Shown here piece after piece: positions 43,408-51,028 of a stretch of DNA of 64,000 nucleotides. The position numbers and the translations under genes were made by a program. Where the stretch lies: assembly GCF_015645445.1 (NCBI RefSeq), contig NZ_JADOGI010000016.1:1-64000 (forward strand), written 5' to 3'. This DNA comes from Nonomuraea cypriaca (GTDB lineage Bacteria > Actinomycetota > Actinomycetes > Streptosporangiales > Streptosporangiaceae). Below the pieces are notes generated by a model. It saw nothing but the letters and a program-made list of their open reading frames with translations, ran no database searches and was not told the origin of the DNA. How positions within the stretch are numbered: the stretch's first letter is position 1; each line of letters opens with the position of its first letter.

Positions 43408-43869
43408 TCAGAATCCCAGCCAAGGGCCCCATAGCGGGATCCGCAGCTGAAGTCCGACGACGAAGATGAGCGTGCTGGCCACGGTCAGCCCGGCGGCCAC
43501 CGCCACGGCCGTGAGCGGCCGTACGCGCGTGCTGGCCAGCGTGGTGAGCAGGGCGGTCACGGCCGACGTCGGTACGAATCCGAGCCCCCGTACGGTGAAT
43601 CCGAAGAACACGACCGCGAGCACGATGACGGCGACCGCACGCCAGGGGATCGGCCCGAACGAGACCACCTCGCCGACGATGAGTCCCTTGATGACGATCG
43701 CCAGGCCCAAGGCGCCCACGATCGCGCCGACCAGCAGCGGGAAGGCGCCGGGGCCCATCCGCAGCGGGGTGCCCAGCTCGTAGCCGAGCGCCCCCGCCAC
43801 GAATCCGCCACCGATCAGGATGAAGACTCCCCCGGCGAGTACGTCGGGAAAGGAACGGCGGCGCTCCAC
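43408..43869 (-). CDS. tctB: Tripartite tricarboxylate transporter small subunit TctB
   Basis: 153 residues with four membrane helices and the TctB pattern YELGTPLRMGPGAFPLLVG followed by RAVAVIVLAVVFFGFTVRG. It partners TctA. The gene lies between tctC and tctA, two bases after the tctC stop. Confidence 0.92.
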   Translation of the reverse strand: MERRRSFPDVLAGGVFILIGGGFVAGALGYELGTPLRMGPGAFPLLVGAIVGALGLAIVIKGLIVGEVVSFGPIPWRAVAVIVLAVVFFGFTVRGLGFVPTSAVTALLTTLASTRVRPLTAVAVAAGLTVASTLIFVVGLQLRIPLWGPWLGF

Positions 43870-43870
43870 C

Positions 43871-44893
43871 TCAGGAGGCCTTGACGCCCGCGTCGGCGAT
43901 GACCTTCGACCAGGTGCCGAGCTGCTCTTCGAGCTTGGCCCGGTGCACCTGCGGGGTCGCGTCCCCGGCCGGGACCGGCGCGGTGCCGAGCTTGGCCATC
44001 TGGTCGATGACCTTCTGGTCGGCCAGCGCCACCTTCAGCGCCTCGGTCAGCTTCTGTACGACGTCCTGCGGCGTGCCCTTCGGGACGTAGAGACCGTGCC
44101 ACACGCTGACCTCGAGCTGGGGCAGCCCGGCCTCGGCCGCGGTGGGCACGTCGGGCAGGCTCTTCACCCGCTCCGGCGTGGTGACCGCGTACGCCTTCAC
44201 CTCGCCCGCGGAGATCTGGCCGCTGGTGTTGGTCGTCTGGTCGCACATGAAGTCGACCTGGCCGCCGACGAGGTCGGTCAGCGCGGGGCCGGTGCCCTCG
44301 TACGGGACCTCCTGGAGCTTGACACCGGCGGCGGTCTGGAACAGCAGGCCGCACAGGTGGGACGCGGCGCCGATGCCGGCGTTGGCCAGCGTGACCTTGT
44401 CGGCGTTCGCCTTCACGTAGGTCACGAGGTCCTGGAGCGTCGCGGGCTCGAAGTCCTTGCGGGCGACGACCGTCATCGGCACCTCGGTGACGAGACCGAT
44501 CATCTCGAAGTCCTCGAGCGGCTTGAAGCCCAGGTCCTGGTACAGGGCGGGTGCCGTCGACATGCCGATGTGGTGCATGAGCACGGTGTAGCCGTCGGGC
44601 TCGGCCCGCGCGACCTCGCCGGCGCCGACCGTGCCGCCCGCGCCCTCGACGTTCTGGACGACGATCTGGGCGCCGAGCTTGGCGCCCATCGGCTCGGCGA
44701 TCATGCGTGTGACGGTGTCCGTCGGGCCGCCCGCGCTGAACGGCACGACGAACGTGATGTTCTGGTCCGGGTAGCCTCCGGTGTCGCCTCCGCCGGTGGC
44801 GCCCCCGTTGCCGGAACAGGCGGCGACGAGCGAAACCACCCCGATCGCGACGATCATCCGCGCGACGGCACGGTACCTGCTGGTCGTTCTCAT
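43871..44893 (-). CDS. tctC: Tricarboxylate-binding lipoprotein TctC (Bug family)
   Basis: 340 residues. A lipobox VAACSG at about residue 25 gives membrane anchoring. The mature protein has the Bug fold signatures ITFVVPFSAGGPTDTVTR, VEGAGGTVGAGEVARA and VDFMCDQTTNTSGQI. It captures a carboxylate such as citrate or tricarballylate for TctAB. It diverges from the tctD-type regulator. Confidence 0.93.
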   Translation of the reverse strand: MRTTSRYRAVARMIVAIGVVSLVAACSGNGGATGGGDTGGYPDQNITFVVPFSAGGPTDTVTRMIAEPMGAKLGAQIVVQNVEGAGGTVGAGEVARAEPDGYTVLMHHIGMSTAPALYQDLGFKPLEDFEMIGLVTEVPMTVVARKDFEPATLQDLVTYVKANADKVTLANAGIGAASHLCGLLFQTAAGVKLQEVPYEGTGPALTDLVGGQVDFMCDQTTNTSGQISAGEVKAYAVTTPERVKSLPDVPTAAEAGLPQLEVSVWHGLYVPKGTPQDVVQKLTEALKVALADQKVIDQMAKLGTAPVPAGDATPQVHRAKLEEQLGTWSKVIADAGVKAS

Positions 44894-44971
44894 GTCGCGG
44901 CCTCCTCCTCAGCGCATGCGCATCTGTCGGTGAGTGCGCGGCCTCAGTCTCGGCTGACAAGGAGGTGAATG

Positions 44972-45031
44972 GTGTCAGAGGAATCCCAAGGAATACGCCG
45001 AATGTCAGAGAAATCCCAAGAAAAGGGCTAA
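44972..45031 (+). CDS. Putative 19-residue leader peptide upstream of tctD
   Basis: GTG 44972 (or ATG 44969) follows the near-ideal SD AAGGAGGTGA at 44959. The frame reads VSEESQGIRRMSEKSQEKG and ends at TAA 45031, 32 bp before the regulator ATG. Its two halves are encoded by a repeated 21-bp unit. Coding is uncertain: the strong SD argues for it, the tiny size and the operator-like repeats argue for a regulatory role of the DNA instead. Confidence 0.4.
   Translation: MSEESQGIRRMSEKSQEKG
44973..45023. promoter_or_regulatory. Direct repeats between tctC and tctD
   Basis: TGTCAGAGGAATCCCAAGGAA (first 20 of 21 bases shown are diagnostic) is at 44973-44993; the second copy, TGTCAGAGAAATCCCAAGAA plus A, is at 45003-45023 with two differences and a 30-bp period. 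The pair lies in the divergent promoter and is a good candidate binding site for the response regulator. Confidence 0.65.
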
Positions 45032-45063
45032 CACCGGCGTCGATCCGGGCCTTACAATCCGGT

Positions 45064-45747
45064 ATGCGGATCACCATCATCGAGGATGACGACCGCGTGG
45101 CGCGGGGTCTGGTGACCGTCCTGGCCCAAGCGGGCTTCGAGGTTCACCGCATCGCCACCGCCGCGGAGGCCGTGCGTGCCGCCCCGAGCGATGTGGTCCT
45201 CGTCGACCTGGGCCTGCCCGACGGCGACGGGCTCGACGTGATCCGCAAGCTGCGTGACCGCCCGGAGACCGCCGTGATCGCCGTGACAGCACGCTCTGAG
45301 GAGCACGAGCGGGTACGTGGCCTGCGCGCCGGCGCCGACGACTACATCGTGAAGCCGTTCGGCATCCCTGAACTGCTGGCCAGGATCGACGCCGTACTGC
45401 GGCGCACCCGCGTGGCGCGCGCCCTGAGCCACCCGGACGAGCCGCTCGTCCTCGGCCCGATGCGGATCGGCGTCGGCACCCGCGAGGTCACCGTCGACGA
45501 CACGCCCGTGACGCTGACCCGCAAGGAGTTCGAGCTGCTCCTGTTGCTGGCCAGGCGGGCGCCGAACGTGGTGAGCCGTGACGTCATCCTCGACCAGATC
45601 TGGGGCGCGACCTGGGAGTCCTCCAGTCGCACCCTGGACACCCACATCGCGGCGTTGCGGCACAAACTCGGGCCGGCCGTGGTCATCCGCACGATCCACG
45701 GGGTCGGCTATCGGCTCCTGGCCGACCGGCCGGAGCTGATCGGCTGA
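45064..45747 (+). CDS. tctD: TctD-type response regulator (OmpR family)
   Basis: 227 residues. Receiver domain with IIEDDDRVARG, phosphoacceptor Asp in VVLVDLGLPDG and Lys in IVKPFG; C-terminal winged helix ending HIAALRHKLG and IRTIHGVGYRL. No SD precedes ATG 45064. TACAAT at 45052 ends six bases before the ATG, consistent with a leaderless transcript, and TAACAC lies 17 bp upstream of it. Divergence from tctCBA suggests it controls that uptake operon. Confidence 0.92.
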   Translation: MRITIIEDDDRVARGLVTVLAQAGFEVHRIATAAEAVRAAPSDVVLVDLGLPDGDGLDVIRKLRDRPETAVIAVTARSEEHERVRGLRAGADDYIVKPFGIPELLARIDAVLRRTRVARALSHPDEPLVLGPMRIGVGTREVTVDDTPVTLTRKEFELLLLLARRAPNVVSRDVILDQIWGATWESSSRTLDTHIAALRHKLGPAVVIRTIHGVGYRLLADRPELIG

Positions 45748-45753
45748 CGCGCC

Positions 45754-47262
45754 GTGCGCCGTCGCCTGCTCGTGGTCCTGGTGCCCCTCGCGGTGCTGCT
45801 CGTCGCGGCGCTCGGGGTGCCGCTCAGCGTCACCGTGGCCGAGCGGGAGATGCAGGAGACGTACGTCGACCGGCTCAACGACGTCGGCCGGTTCGCGTCG
45901 CTTGCCGAGACCGCGCTGTCAGCCGGGCGGACCGAGGCGCTCCACCAGGAGCTGGCGCGCTACCACGAGCTGTACGGCATCCCGGTCGCGGTGATCGACA
46001 CGTCGGGCACGGTGCTGCTCGGGCCGGCCGGTGCGTACCAGGAGGCGGCGCGGTCCGAGCCGGCGTTGTCCAGGATCGTGACCGCGGCGCTGGCCGGGGC
46101 GAGGCCGGAACCGTCCGGCGAATGGGCGCCCTGGGACGACTCCGCACTCGTGGTCGCGGAGCCGGTGGGCCGGGACAGCGAGGTCGTCGGCGCCGTCGTG
46201 ACGATTTCCGACCTGTCGCAGACGCGCAATCGCATCCTCCTGCGATGGGCCCAGCTCGCCGGGCTCGGGCTGCTGCCGTTGATCGCGCTGGTGGCCGTCG
46301 CCTGGCCGGTGTCGGCGTGGGTGCTGCGGCCGGTGCGGGAGCTGGACGCGGCGAGCTCGCGGATCTCACAGGGCGACCTCACGATCCGGGCCGATGCCGA
46401 GGCCGGCCCGGTCGAGCTGCGGCGGCTGGCGGAGTCGTTCAACACCATGATGGACGCGGTCGAGAACGCCGTGCAGCGGCAACGGGCGTTCGTGTCCGAC
46501 GCGTCCCATCAGTTGCGCAATCCGCTGACCAGTCTCCGGCTCGCCGTGGAGAGCCTGGAACCGCATCTGCGCCCGGCGGGCAACGGGCGGCAGGTGTACG
46601 GCGTCGCCGTGGACGAGCTGAAGGCGATGCAGCGGATGCTGAACTCGCTGCAGGCCAGTGCGCGGATGGAGAGCATACGGACGGCGTCCCCGGTGGATCT
46701 CGACGCGGTGCTGGCGACCCGGGTGGACCGGTGGCGGGCGTTGACGGCGACGGCGGGGCAGACGCTGGCGGTCGACGTACCGCCGGGGCTGCGGTTGCTG
46801 GAGCCGACGGGCGGACTGGGCAGCATCCTGGACGAGCTGATCAGCAACGCGTTACGGCTGTCGGACGCGCGGGCCGTGGAGGTGAGCGCCCGGGTCGTCC
46901 CCGGCGGCGCGGGCACCTCCGCTGGCGTGAGCACCTCCGCGGCCGGAGGGGTGGGTGCCTCCGCGGCCAGAGGCGTGGTCACGATCGCTGTCCGTGACGA
47001 CGGGCAGGGGATCGACGCGTCCGAGCGGGCGCAGGCGTTACGGCGGTTCTGGCGGTCGCCACGGCACCAGAACGTGTCCGGGACCGGCCTGGGACTGGCC
47101 ATCTGCGCCGATCTGGTGGGGGCGGCAGGGGGCGAGCTGCGACTGGAGGAGGGCCTCCCTCGGCCGGACGGGTCGGGGCACGGATTCGCCGCGGTGGTCG
47201 CGTTGCCGGTCGCTCCGCGGGTGTCCTCGTCCTCCGACGCCCCGGCTCCGTCCCCGGTCTGA
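45754..47262 (+). CDS. tctE: TctE-type sensor histidine kinase
   Basis: 502 residues from GTG 45754. N-terminal helix, external sensor, second helix (about 170-190), HAMP, HisKA with the His in VSDASHQLRNPLTSLRLA, and HATPase with LDELISNALRLSDA, RDDGQGIDA and GTGLGLAICADL. Unusually, a Gly/Ser/Ala/Thr-rich segment made of imperfect repeats sits between the N-box strand and the G1 box (about residues 385-408). It pairs with the regulator 6 bp upstream. Confidence 0.92.
   Translation: MRRRLLVVLVPLAVLLVAALGVPLSVTVAEREMQETYVDRLNDVGRFASLAETALSAGRTEALHQELARYHELYGIPVAVIDTSGTVLLGPAGAYQEAARSEPALSRIVTAALAGARPEPSGEWAPWDDSALVVAEPVGRDSEVVGAVVTISDLSQTRNRILLRWAQLAGLGLLPLIALVAVAWPVSAWVLRPVRELDAASSRISQGDLTIRADAEAGPVELRRLAESFNTMMDAVENAVQRQRAFVSDASHQLRNPLTSLRLAVESLEPHLRPAGNGRQVYGVAVDELKAMQRMLNSLQASARMESIRTASPVDLDAVLATRVDRWRALTATAGQTLAVDVPPGLRLLEPTGGLGSILDELISNALRLSDARAVEVSARVVPGGAGTSAGVSTSAAGGVGASAARGVVTIAVRDDGQGIDASERAQALRRFWRSPRHQNVSGTGLGLAICADLVGAAGGELRLEEGLPRPDGSGHGFAAVVALPVAPRVSSSSDAPAPSPV
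46912..46977 (+). repeat. Imperfect 18/24-bp tandem repeats inside the kinase ATPase domain
   Basis: Units beginning GGCACCTCCGC, AGCACCTCCGCGGCCGGAGG and GGTGCCTCCGCGGCCAGAGG follow one another at 46912, 46930 and 46954, each ending in GTG. They encode GTSAGV, STSAAGGV and GASAARGV within the loop before the VTIAVRDDG strand. Confidence 0.8.
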
Positions 47263-47317
47263 TGCCCCGGGCCCCGTCGCCGACCTCCCTCGCCGGCTTG
47301 TAGCTGTGTTTCGCTGG

Positions 47318-47371
47318 CCTGTTGCTGTCTCGGGACCTGTTGCTGTCTCGGGGCCTGTTGCTGTCTCGGGT
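47318..47371. repeat. 18-bp tandem repeat x3 abutting the TAXI gene stop
   Basis: CCTGTTGCTGTCTCGGG plus one variable base occurs at 47318, 47336 and 47354, ending at the first base of the minus-strand stop codon. It lies between the convergent kinase and TAXI genes. Confidence 0.9.
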
Positions 47372-48330
47372 CAGCGCTTGCGGTCGCGGAACCAGGCGGC
47401 AGCGCCCGGATGGAGCGGGATCGATGCGGTGGAGATCCCGGTACGCACGTTGATCTGCCACGCTTCTGGAACGGCTTCCGCGTCGTCCCGGCCGGCGGAG
47501 GTGATCGGGCCGGTGTGCGTGAAGATCGTGTCGGTGATGGCGTGGACCAGGTCATCGGGCAGGTCATTGCGTACGAGAAGCACGTTCGGCACCGCGACGG
47601 TGCGGGTGGCCCGGACGCCGGCGTAGGCGGTCGCGGGGATCATGGCCGGAGCGTAGGGACCTGGGAACGCCGTGAAGAGCGCGTCCGCCTGCGCGTCCAA
47701 CGGGATCAGCCGGATCGGATGCCGCTGCGCCAACTCCGTGATGGCGGGTGTCGGGACGCCGGTCAGGGAGAACATCGCGTCGATCTCGCCGTCACGCAGT
47801 GCCGCCGCCGATTCGGCCTGGCTGAGGTAGAGACCGTCGGCGTTCACCAGGCCGAGCTCCAGAACCCGCAGGGACGTGAACTCCGTACCCGAGTCACGGG
47901 CACCGAGGGATATGCGCTTGCCCGCGAGGTCCCGGAACTCGTCGATCGCCGAACCGCCCATGACCACGAGATGCAGATGACTGTCGTACAGCCGGCAGAT
48001 CGCCGAGAGCCCCTCGGGCGCGCTGCCGTCGGTCGTGATCAGCGCGTCCATGCTCGTCAGCCCAAGGTGCACCTCGCCGGCCCGCAGCATCCGGATGTTG
48101 TCGGTGGACGCCCTGCTCGGCACGGTGCTCACCGTGGCACCGGGCACCTGCTCGGAGATGTGCTCGGCCAGCGAACCGCCAATGCGGCGATACACCGCCC
48201 CCGCCGGCCCGGTGGCCAGTCGCAGGTCCACCTTGTCGCCGTCGGGCTGCCGGGAGCAACCGACGAGCAGCCCGCCAGCGGCCAGGAGCACCGCCCGCCG
48301 GCTGAGCCGTAACTCCAGGTCCATCACCAT
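47371..48330 (-). CDS. TAXI family solute-binding protein (lipoprotein)
   Basis: 319 residues from ATG 48330. A Tat/lipoprotein-like leader (SRRAVLLAAGGLLVGCS, lipobox LVGC) precedes the TAXI fold with LATGPAGAVYRRIGGSLAEH, RASTDNIRMLRAGEVHLGL and GARDSGTEFTSLRVLE. TAXI proteins usually bind glutamate or dicarboxylates for TRAP transporters. No TRAP membrane subunit is encoded in the window. It converges on the TctE-type kinase, suggesting a binding protein that may feed its sensor. Confidence 0.85.
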   Translation of the reverse strand: MVMDLELRLSRRAVLLAAGGLLVGCSRQPDGDKVDLRLATGPAGAVYRRIGGSLAEHISEQVPGATVSTVPSRASTDNIRMLRAGEVHLGLTSMDALITTDGSAPEGLSAICRLYDSHLHLVVMGGSAIDEFRDLAGKRISLGARDSGTEFTSLRVLELGLVNADGLYLSQAESAAALRDGEIDAMFSLTGVPTPAITELAQRHPIRLIPLDAQADALFTAFPGPYAPAMIPATAYAGVRATRTVAVPNVLLVRNDLPDDLVHAITDTIFTHTGPITSAGRDDAEAVPEAWQINVRTGISTASIPLHPGAAAWFRDRKR

Positions 48331-48380
48331 GCCGAGATGATACGAACGGCGGCAGACTCGATGGTACGCCTCCCGCCGAT

Positions 48381-48414
48381 CGAGGCGTCGACCACCGGGC
48401 GGCACGACGCCTCG
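48381..48414 (-). terminator. Hairpin between the transporter and TAXI genes
   Basis: CGAGGCGTCG (48381-48390) and CGACGCCTCG (48405-48414) form a perfect 10-bp stem in the 145-bp space downstream of the CitMHS gene. There is no clear T-tract, so attenuation rather than full termination is possible. Confidence 0.5.
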
Positions 48415-48475
48415 ACGGCGATCCGCTCGACCGCCCGGCGCCTTGGCGAGCACCACACCGAGCAGGAGTCGCCGG

Positions 48476-49768
48476 TCACGCGACGCTGATGGCCCCGGTG
48501 ACCACCGCGAACGCGATGTAGGCAAGCGAGGCGAGGAGGACCCAGAGCAGGGCGAAACGCTGGAACTCGCCGAGTTCGCGCTTGATGAGCCCGAGCAGGA
48601 CCCACAGCGGTGCGGACGCGGGCCCGATCGAGTGCATCATCTGCCCGATGGCGCCGGCCCTGGCGATCTCGGTGGGCGCGATGCCGAACTGTCCCGCGGA
48701 CTCCGCGAGAACGGGCAGGACGCCGAAGAAGTAGGCGTCGTTGGACATGAAGAAACTCAGCGGCAGCCCGATCAGGGCCGTGAAGAGAGGTATGAGGTGG
48801 CCGAGCGACTCCGGCACCACGGCCAGCAGTGACGTGGCCATCGCCTCGGTCATGCCGGTGTCCGTCATGATGCCGGTGAAGATGCCCGCCCCGAGGACGA
48901 GCATCACGACCGGCACGGCATTGGCCGCGTGGCCGCGGATCACCTCGCCCTGCTCCGCGAGCCGCGGATGGTTGACGATGAGTGCGATGACGAAGGCACC
49001 CATGAACAGCGCCTCCAGCGGCGCGGCGCCCATGATGAGCAGCACGAGGAGCAGGACCGTCAGGCCGGCGTTGAACCACAGCCGCCAGCCCGGCGCGTGG
49101 GACGGCTCGCGCTGGGCCAGTTCCGCGGTGAGTTCTTCAACGGCCGCCGGGTCCTGCCGCTTGCGCTGTCGGCGCCCGAGGACGTAGGCGATGCCCATGA
49201 TGAACGCGGAGGTGAGCACCATCGGGGGGATCATGTGCAGGAAGTAGTCAGTGGCGTCGAGATGCAGGACGCTGATCCCGCGGGTCGCCGCGCCGCCCCA
49301 CGGCGTAGTGCCGGAGATGGTGCCGAGCGCCATCGTCGCGATGGCGGCGATCACCAGCGGATTGATGTTCAGGCGACGGTAGATCGGCAGGAACGCCGAG
49401 CAGATGATCATGTAGCTGGTGGTGCCGTCGCCGTCGAGCGCCACCAGGAGGGCCAGCACGGCCGTGCCGACGCAGATGCGGGCCGGGTCGCCTTTCGACA
49501 GCTTGATGATCAGTGTGGCGATGGGGTCGAACAGGCGAGCATCCATCATGATGCCGAAGTAGAGGACGGCGAACAGCAGCAGGATCGCGGTCGGCGCGAC
49601 CGTTTCCAGGCCGCTGAGCATCATGTCGCCGATGTCGGCGCCGAAGCCCGCGGCGACGGCGAACGCGATGGGCGTGATCATGATCGCCACGAACGCGGTC
49701 GCGTACTTCCGCAGGACGAGCAGCATGAACGTGCCGAGGGTCAGGAACCCGAGTATCGAAAGCATCAT
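48476..49768 (-). CDS. CitMHS family citrate/proton symporter
   Basis: 430 residues, about 12 membrane helices. CitMHS features are the N-terminal MMLSILGFLTLGTFMLLVLR, the central LDGDGTTSYMIICSAFLPIY and ISGTTPWGGAATR, and the late FMSNDAYFFGVLPVLAE. The family imports citrate as a metal complex with protons. It lies in tandem downstream of the dehydrogenase gene on the same strand and probably shares its promoter, which faces the citrate synthase-like gene. Confidence 0.92.
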   Translation of the reverse strand: MMLSILGFLTLGTFMLLVLRKYATAFVAIMITPIAFAVAAGFGADIGDMMLSGLETVAPTAILLLFAVLYFGIMMDARLFDPIATLIIKLSKGDPARICVGTAVLALLVALDGDGTTSYMIICSAFLPIYRRLNINPLVIAAIATMALGTISGTTPWGGAATRGISVLHLDATDYFLHMIPPMVLTSAFIMGIAYVLGRRQRKRQDPAAVEELTAELAQREPSHAPGWRLWFNAGLTVLLLVLLIMGAAPLEALFMGAFVIALIVNHPRLAEQGEVIRGHAANAVPVVMLVLGAGIFTGIMTDTGMTEAMATSLLAVVPESLGHLIPLFTALIGLPLSFFMSNDAYFFGVLPVLAESAGQFGIAPTEIARAGAIGQMMHSIGPASAPLWVLLGLIKRELGEFQRFALLWVLLASLAYIAFAVVTGAISVA

Positions 49769-49798
49769 CGCCTCACAAGGAATGGGGGGTTCCGCTCG

Positions 49799-50893
49799 TC
49801 AGCCGACGGGCGCGAGCGCGTCGACGACGGCTCGGGTCACGCCGTCCGTTCCGCACTCGGGCGAACCGCCGGGGAGCAGGCGGATGCGCCCCTCGGCGTA
49901 GGCGTTGGCGACGGCGGTCCTGATCCGCGTCGCGGTCGCGTGCTCGCCGAGGTGGTCCAGCAAGAGCGCGGCGGCGAGGATCTGCGAGGTGGGGTTTGCC
50001 CTGTTCTGCCCAGCGATCGTGGGGGCGCTGCCGTGAATGGGCTCGAAGTACGCACTGGTCTTCCCGATGTTGCCGGAGGGGCACATGCCCAGGCCGCCGA
50101 CGGTGGCGGCGCCGACGTCGCTGAGGATGTCGCCGAGGAGGTTCTCCATGACCAGCACGTCGAAGTGCTCGGGCCGGGCGACCAGGTCGTGGCCGGCCGC
50201 GTCGGCGTAGCGGTAGTCCCGCTCGATGTCCGGGTACTCCTCGGCGACCTCGTCGAAGACATCGCGGAAGAACGCGAAGCTGCGCAGGACATTGCTCTTG
50301 TCCACGCAGGTCACCCTGCTGATCCCGTCGGCAGGGGCGCCGTGCCGCCCGCGGGCGAGGTCGAAGGCGAATCTGACGATGCGTTCGACGCCCTCTCTGG
50401 TCATGAGCAGCTGGTCGGCGACCGCCCGGTCGTTGCCGACGCCGCGCCCGCGCGATAGGTACAGCCCTTCGGTGTTCTCCCGCACAATGACGTAGTCGAT
50501 CTTCATGTCGGTCCTCGTGTCCGGCGCGCGCGGCGGCGTGACGGCGCCAGGCAGCAGCGTGATGGGGCGGACGTTGGCGTAGGTGTCCAGGCCGCCGCGG
50601 AGCAGCCCGCCGAGCAGGCCCGCCTCAGTGCCGTCGGGGAGCCGGACCTCAGGCAGGCCGACCGGGCCCTTGAGCACTCCGTCGTAGCTCTGCCTGATGC
50701 GGGCGAGCGCGTCGGGGCCTAGCGCGGTCCCGGTCCTGCGGAACGTGTCGGCTCCGCCGTCCTCGACGGTGAAGCGCAGCTCGATATCCCCGGCGCAGGC
50801 GGCCTTGAGTACGGCCACGGCGCTGTCGACCAGTTCGGGGCCGATCCCGTCGCCGGGGATCAACCCGATGGACAGGTGGCGTCGTGCGGCCAT
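49799..50893 (-). CDS. Isocitrate/isopropylmalate/tartrate dehydrogenase family enzyme
   Basis: 364 residues with GAGGAG before the ATG. The NAD(P)-dependent beta-hydroxyacid dehydrogenase fold is shown by IPGDGIGPEL, the substrate-loop YVIVRENTEGLY, CVDKSNVLR, and GDILSDVGAATVGGLG with EPIHGSAPTIAGQ. The motif set is nearest to tartrate or isopropylmalate-type members; the specific substrate (isocitrate, homoisocitrate, tartrate, tricarballylate-derived acid) cannot be fixed. It starts 135 bp from the divergent HTH-citrate synthase gene. Confidence 0.88.
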   Translation of the reverse strand: MAARRHLSIGLIPGDGIGPELVDSAVAVLKAACAGDIELRFTVEDGGADTFRRTGTALGPDALARIRQSYDGVLKGPVGLPEVRLPDGTEAGLLGGLLRGGLDTYANVRPITLLPGAVTPPRAPDTRTDMKIDYVIVRENTEGLYLSRGRGVGNDRAVADQLLMTREGVERIVRFAFDLARGRHGAPADGISRVTCVDKSNVLRSFAFFRDVFDEVAEEYPDIERDYRYADAAGHDLVARPEHFDVLVMENLLGDILSDVGAATVGGLGMCPSGNIGKTSAYFEPIHGSAPTIAGQNRANPTSQILAAALLLDHLGEHATATRIRTAVANAYAEGRIRLLPGGSPECGTDGVTRAVVDALAPVG

Positions 50894-50954
50894 GTCACTC
50901 CTCTGGTGAGGTGAGGTCAGGTCAGGTCAGAAGGGGGTGGTTGATTCAACTAGG

Positions 50955-51012
50955 TTGTCAACGTTGACGACAAGGTAGACGACAATGTGCATCATTGTTA
51001 ACGTTGCGTCAA
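50955..51012. promoter_or_regulatory. Twin operator-like sites in the divergent promoter
   Basis: TTGTCAACGTTGACGACAA (50955-50973) contains the perfect palindrome GTCAACGTTGAC (50957-50968). A related site TTGTTAACGTTGCGTCAA lies at 50995-51012, just before the HTH-citrate synthase start. They share TTGT-y-AACGTTG and are likely bound by the HTH protein or another local regulator. Confidence 0.7.
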
Positions 51013-51028
51013 TAGCGGGAGGATGCGC

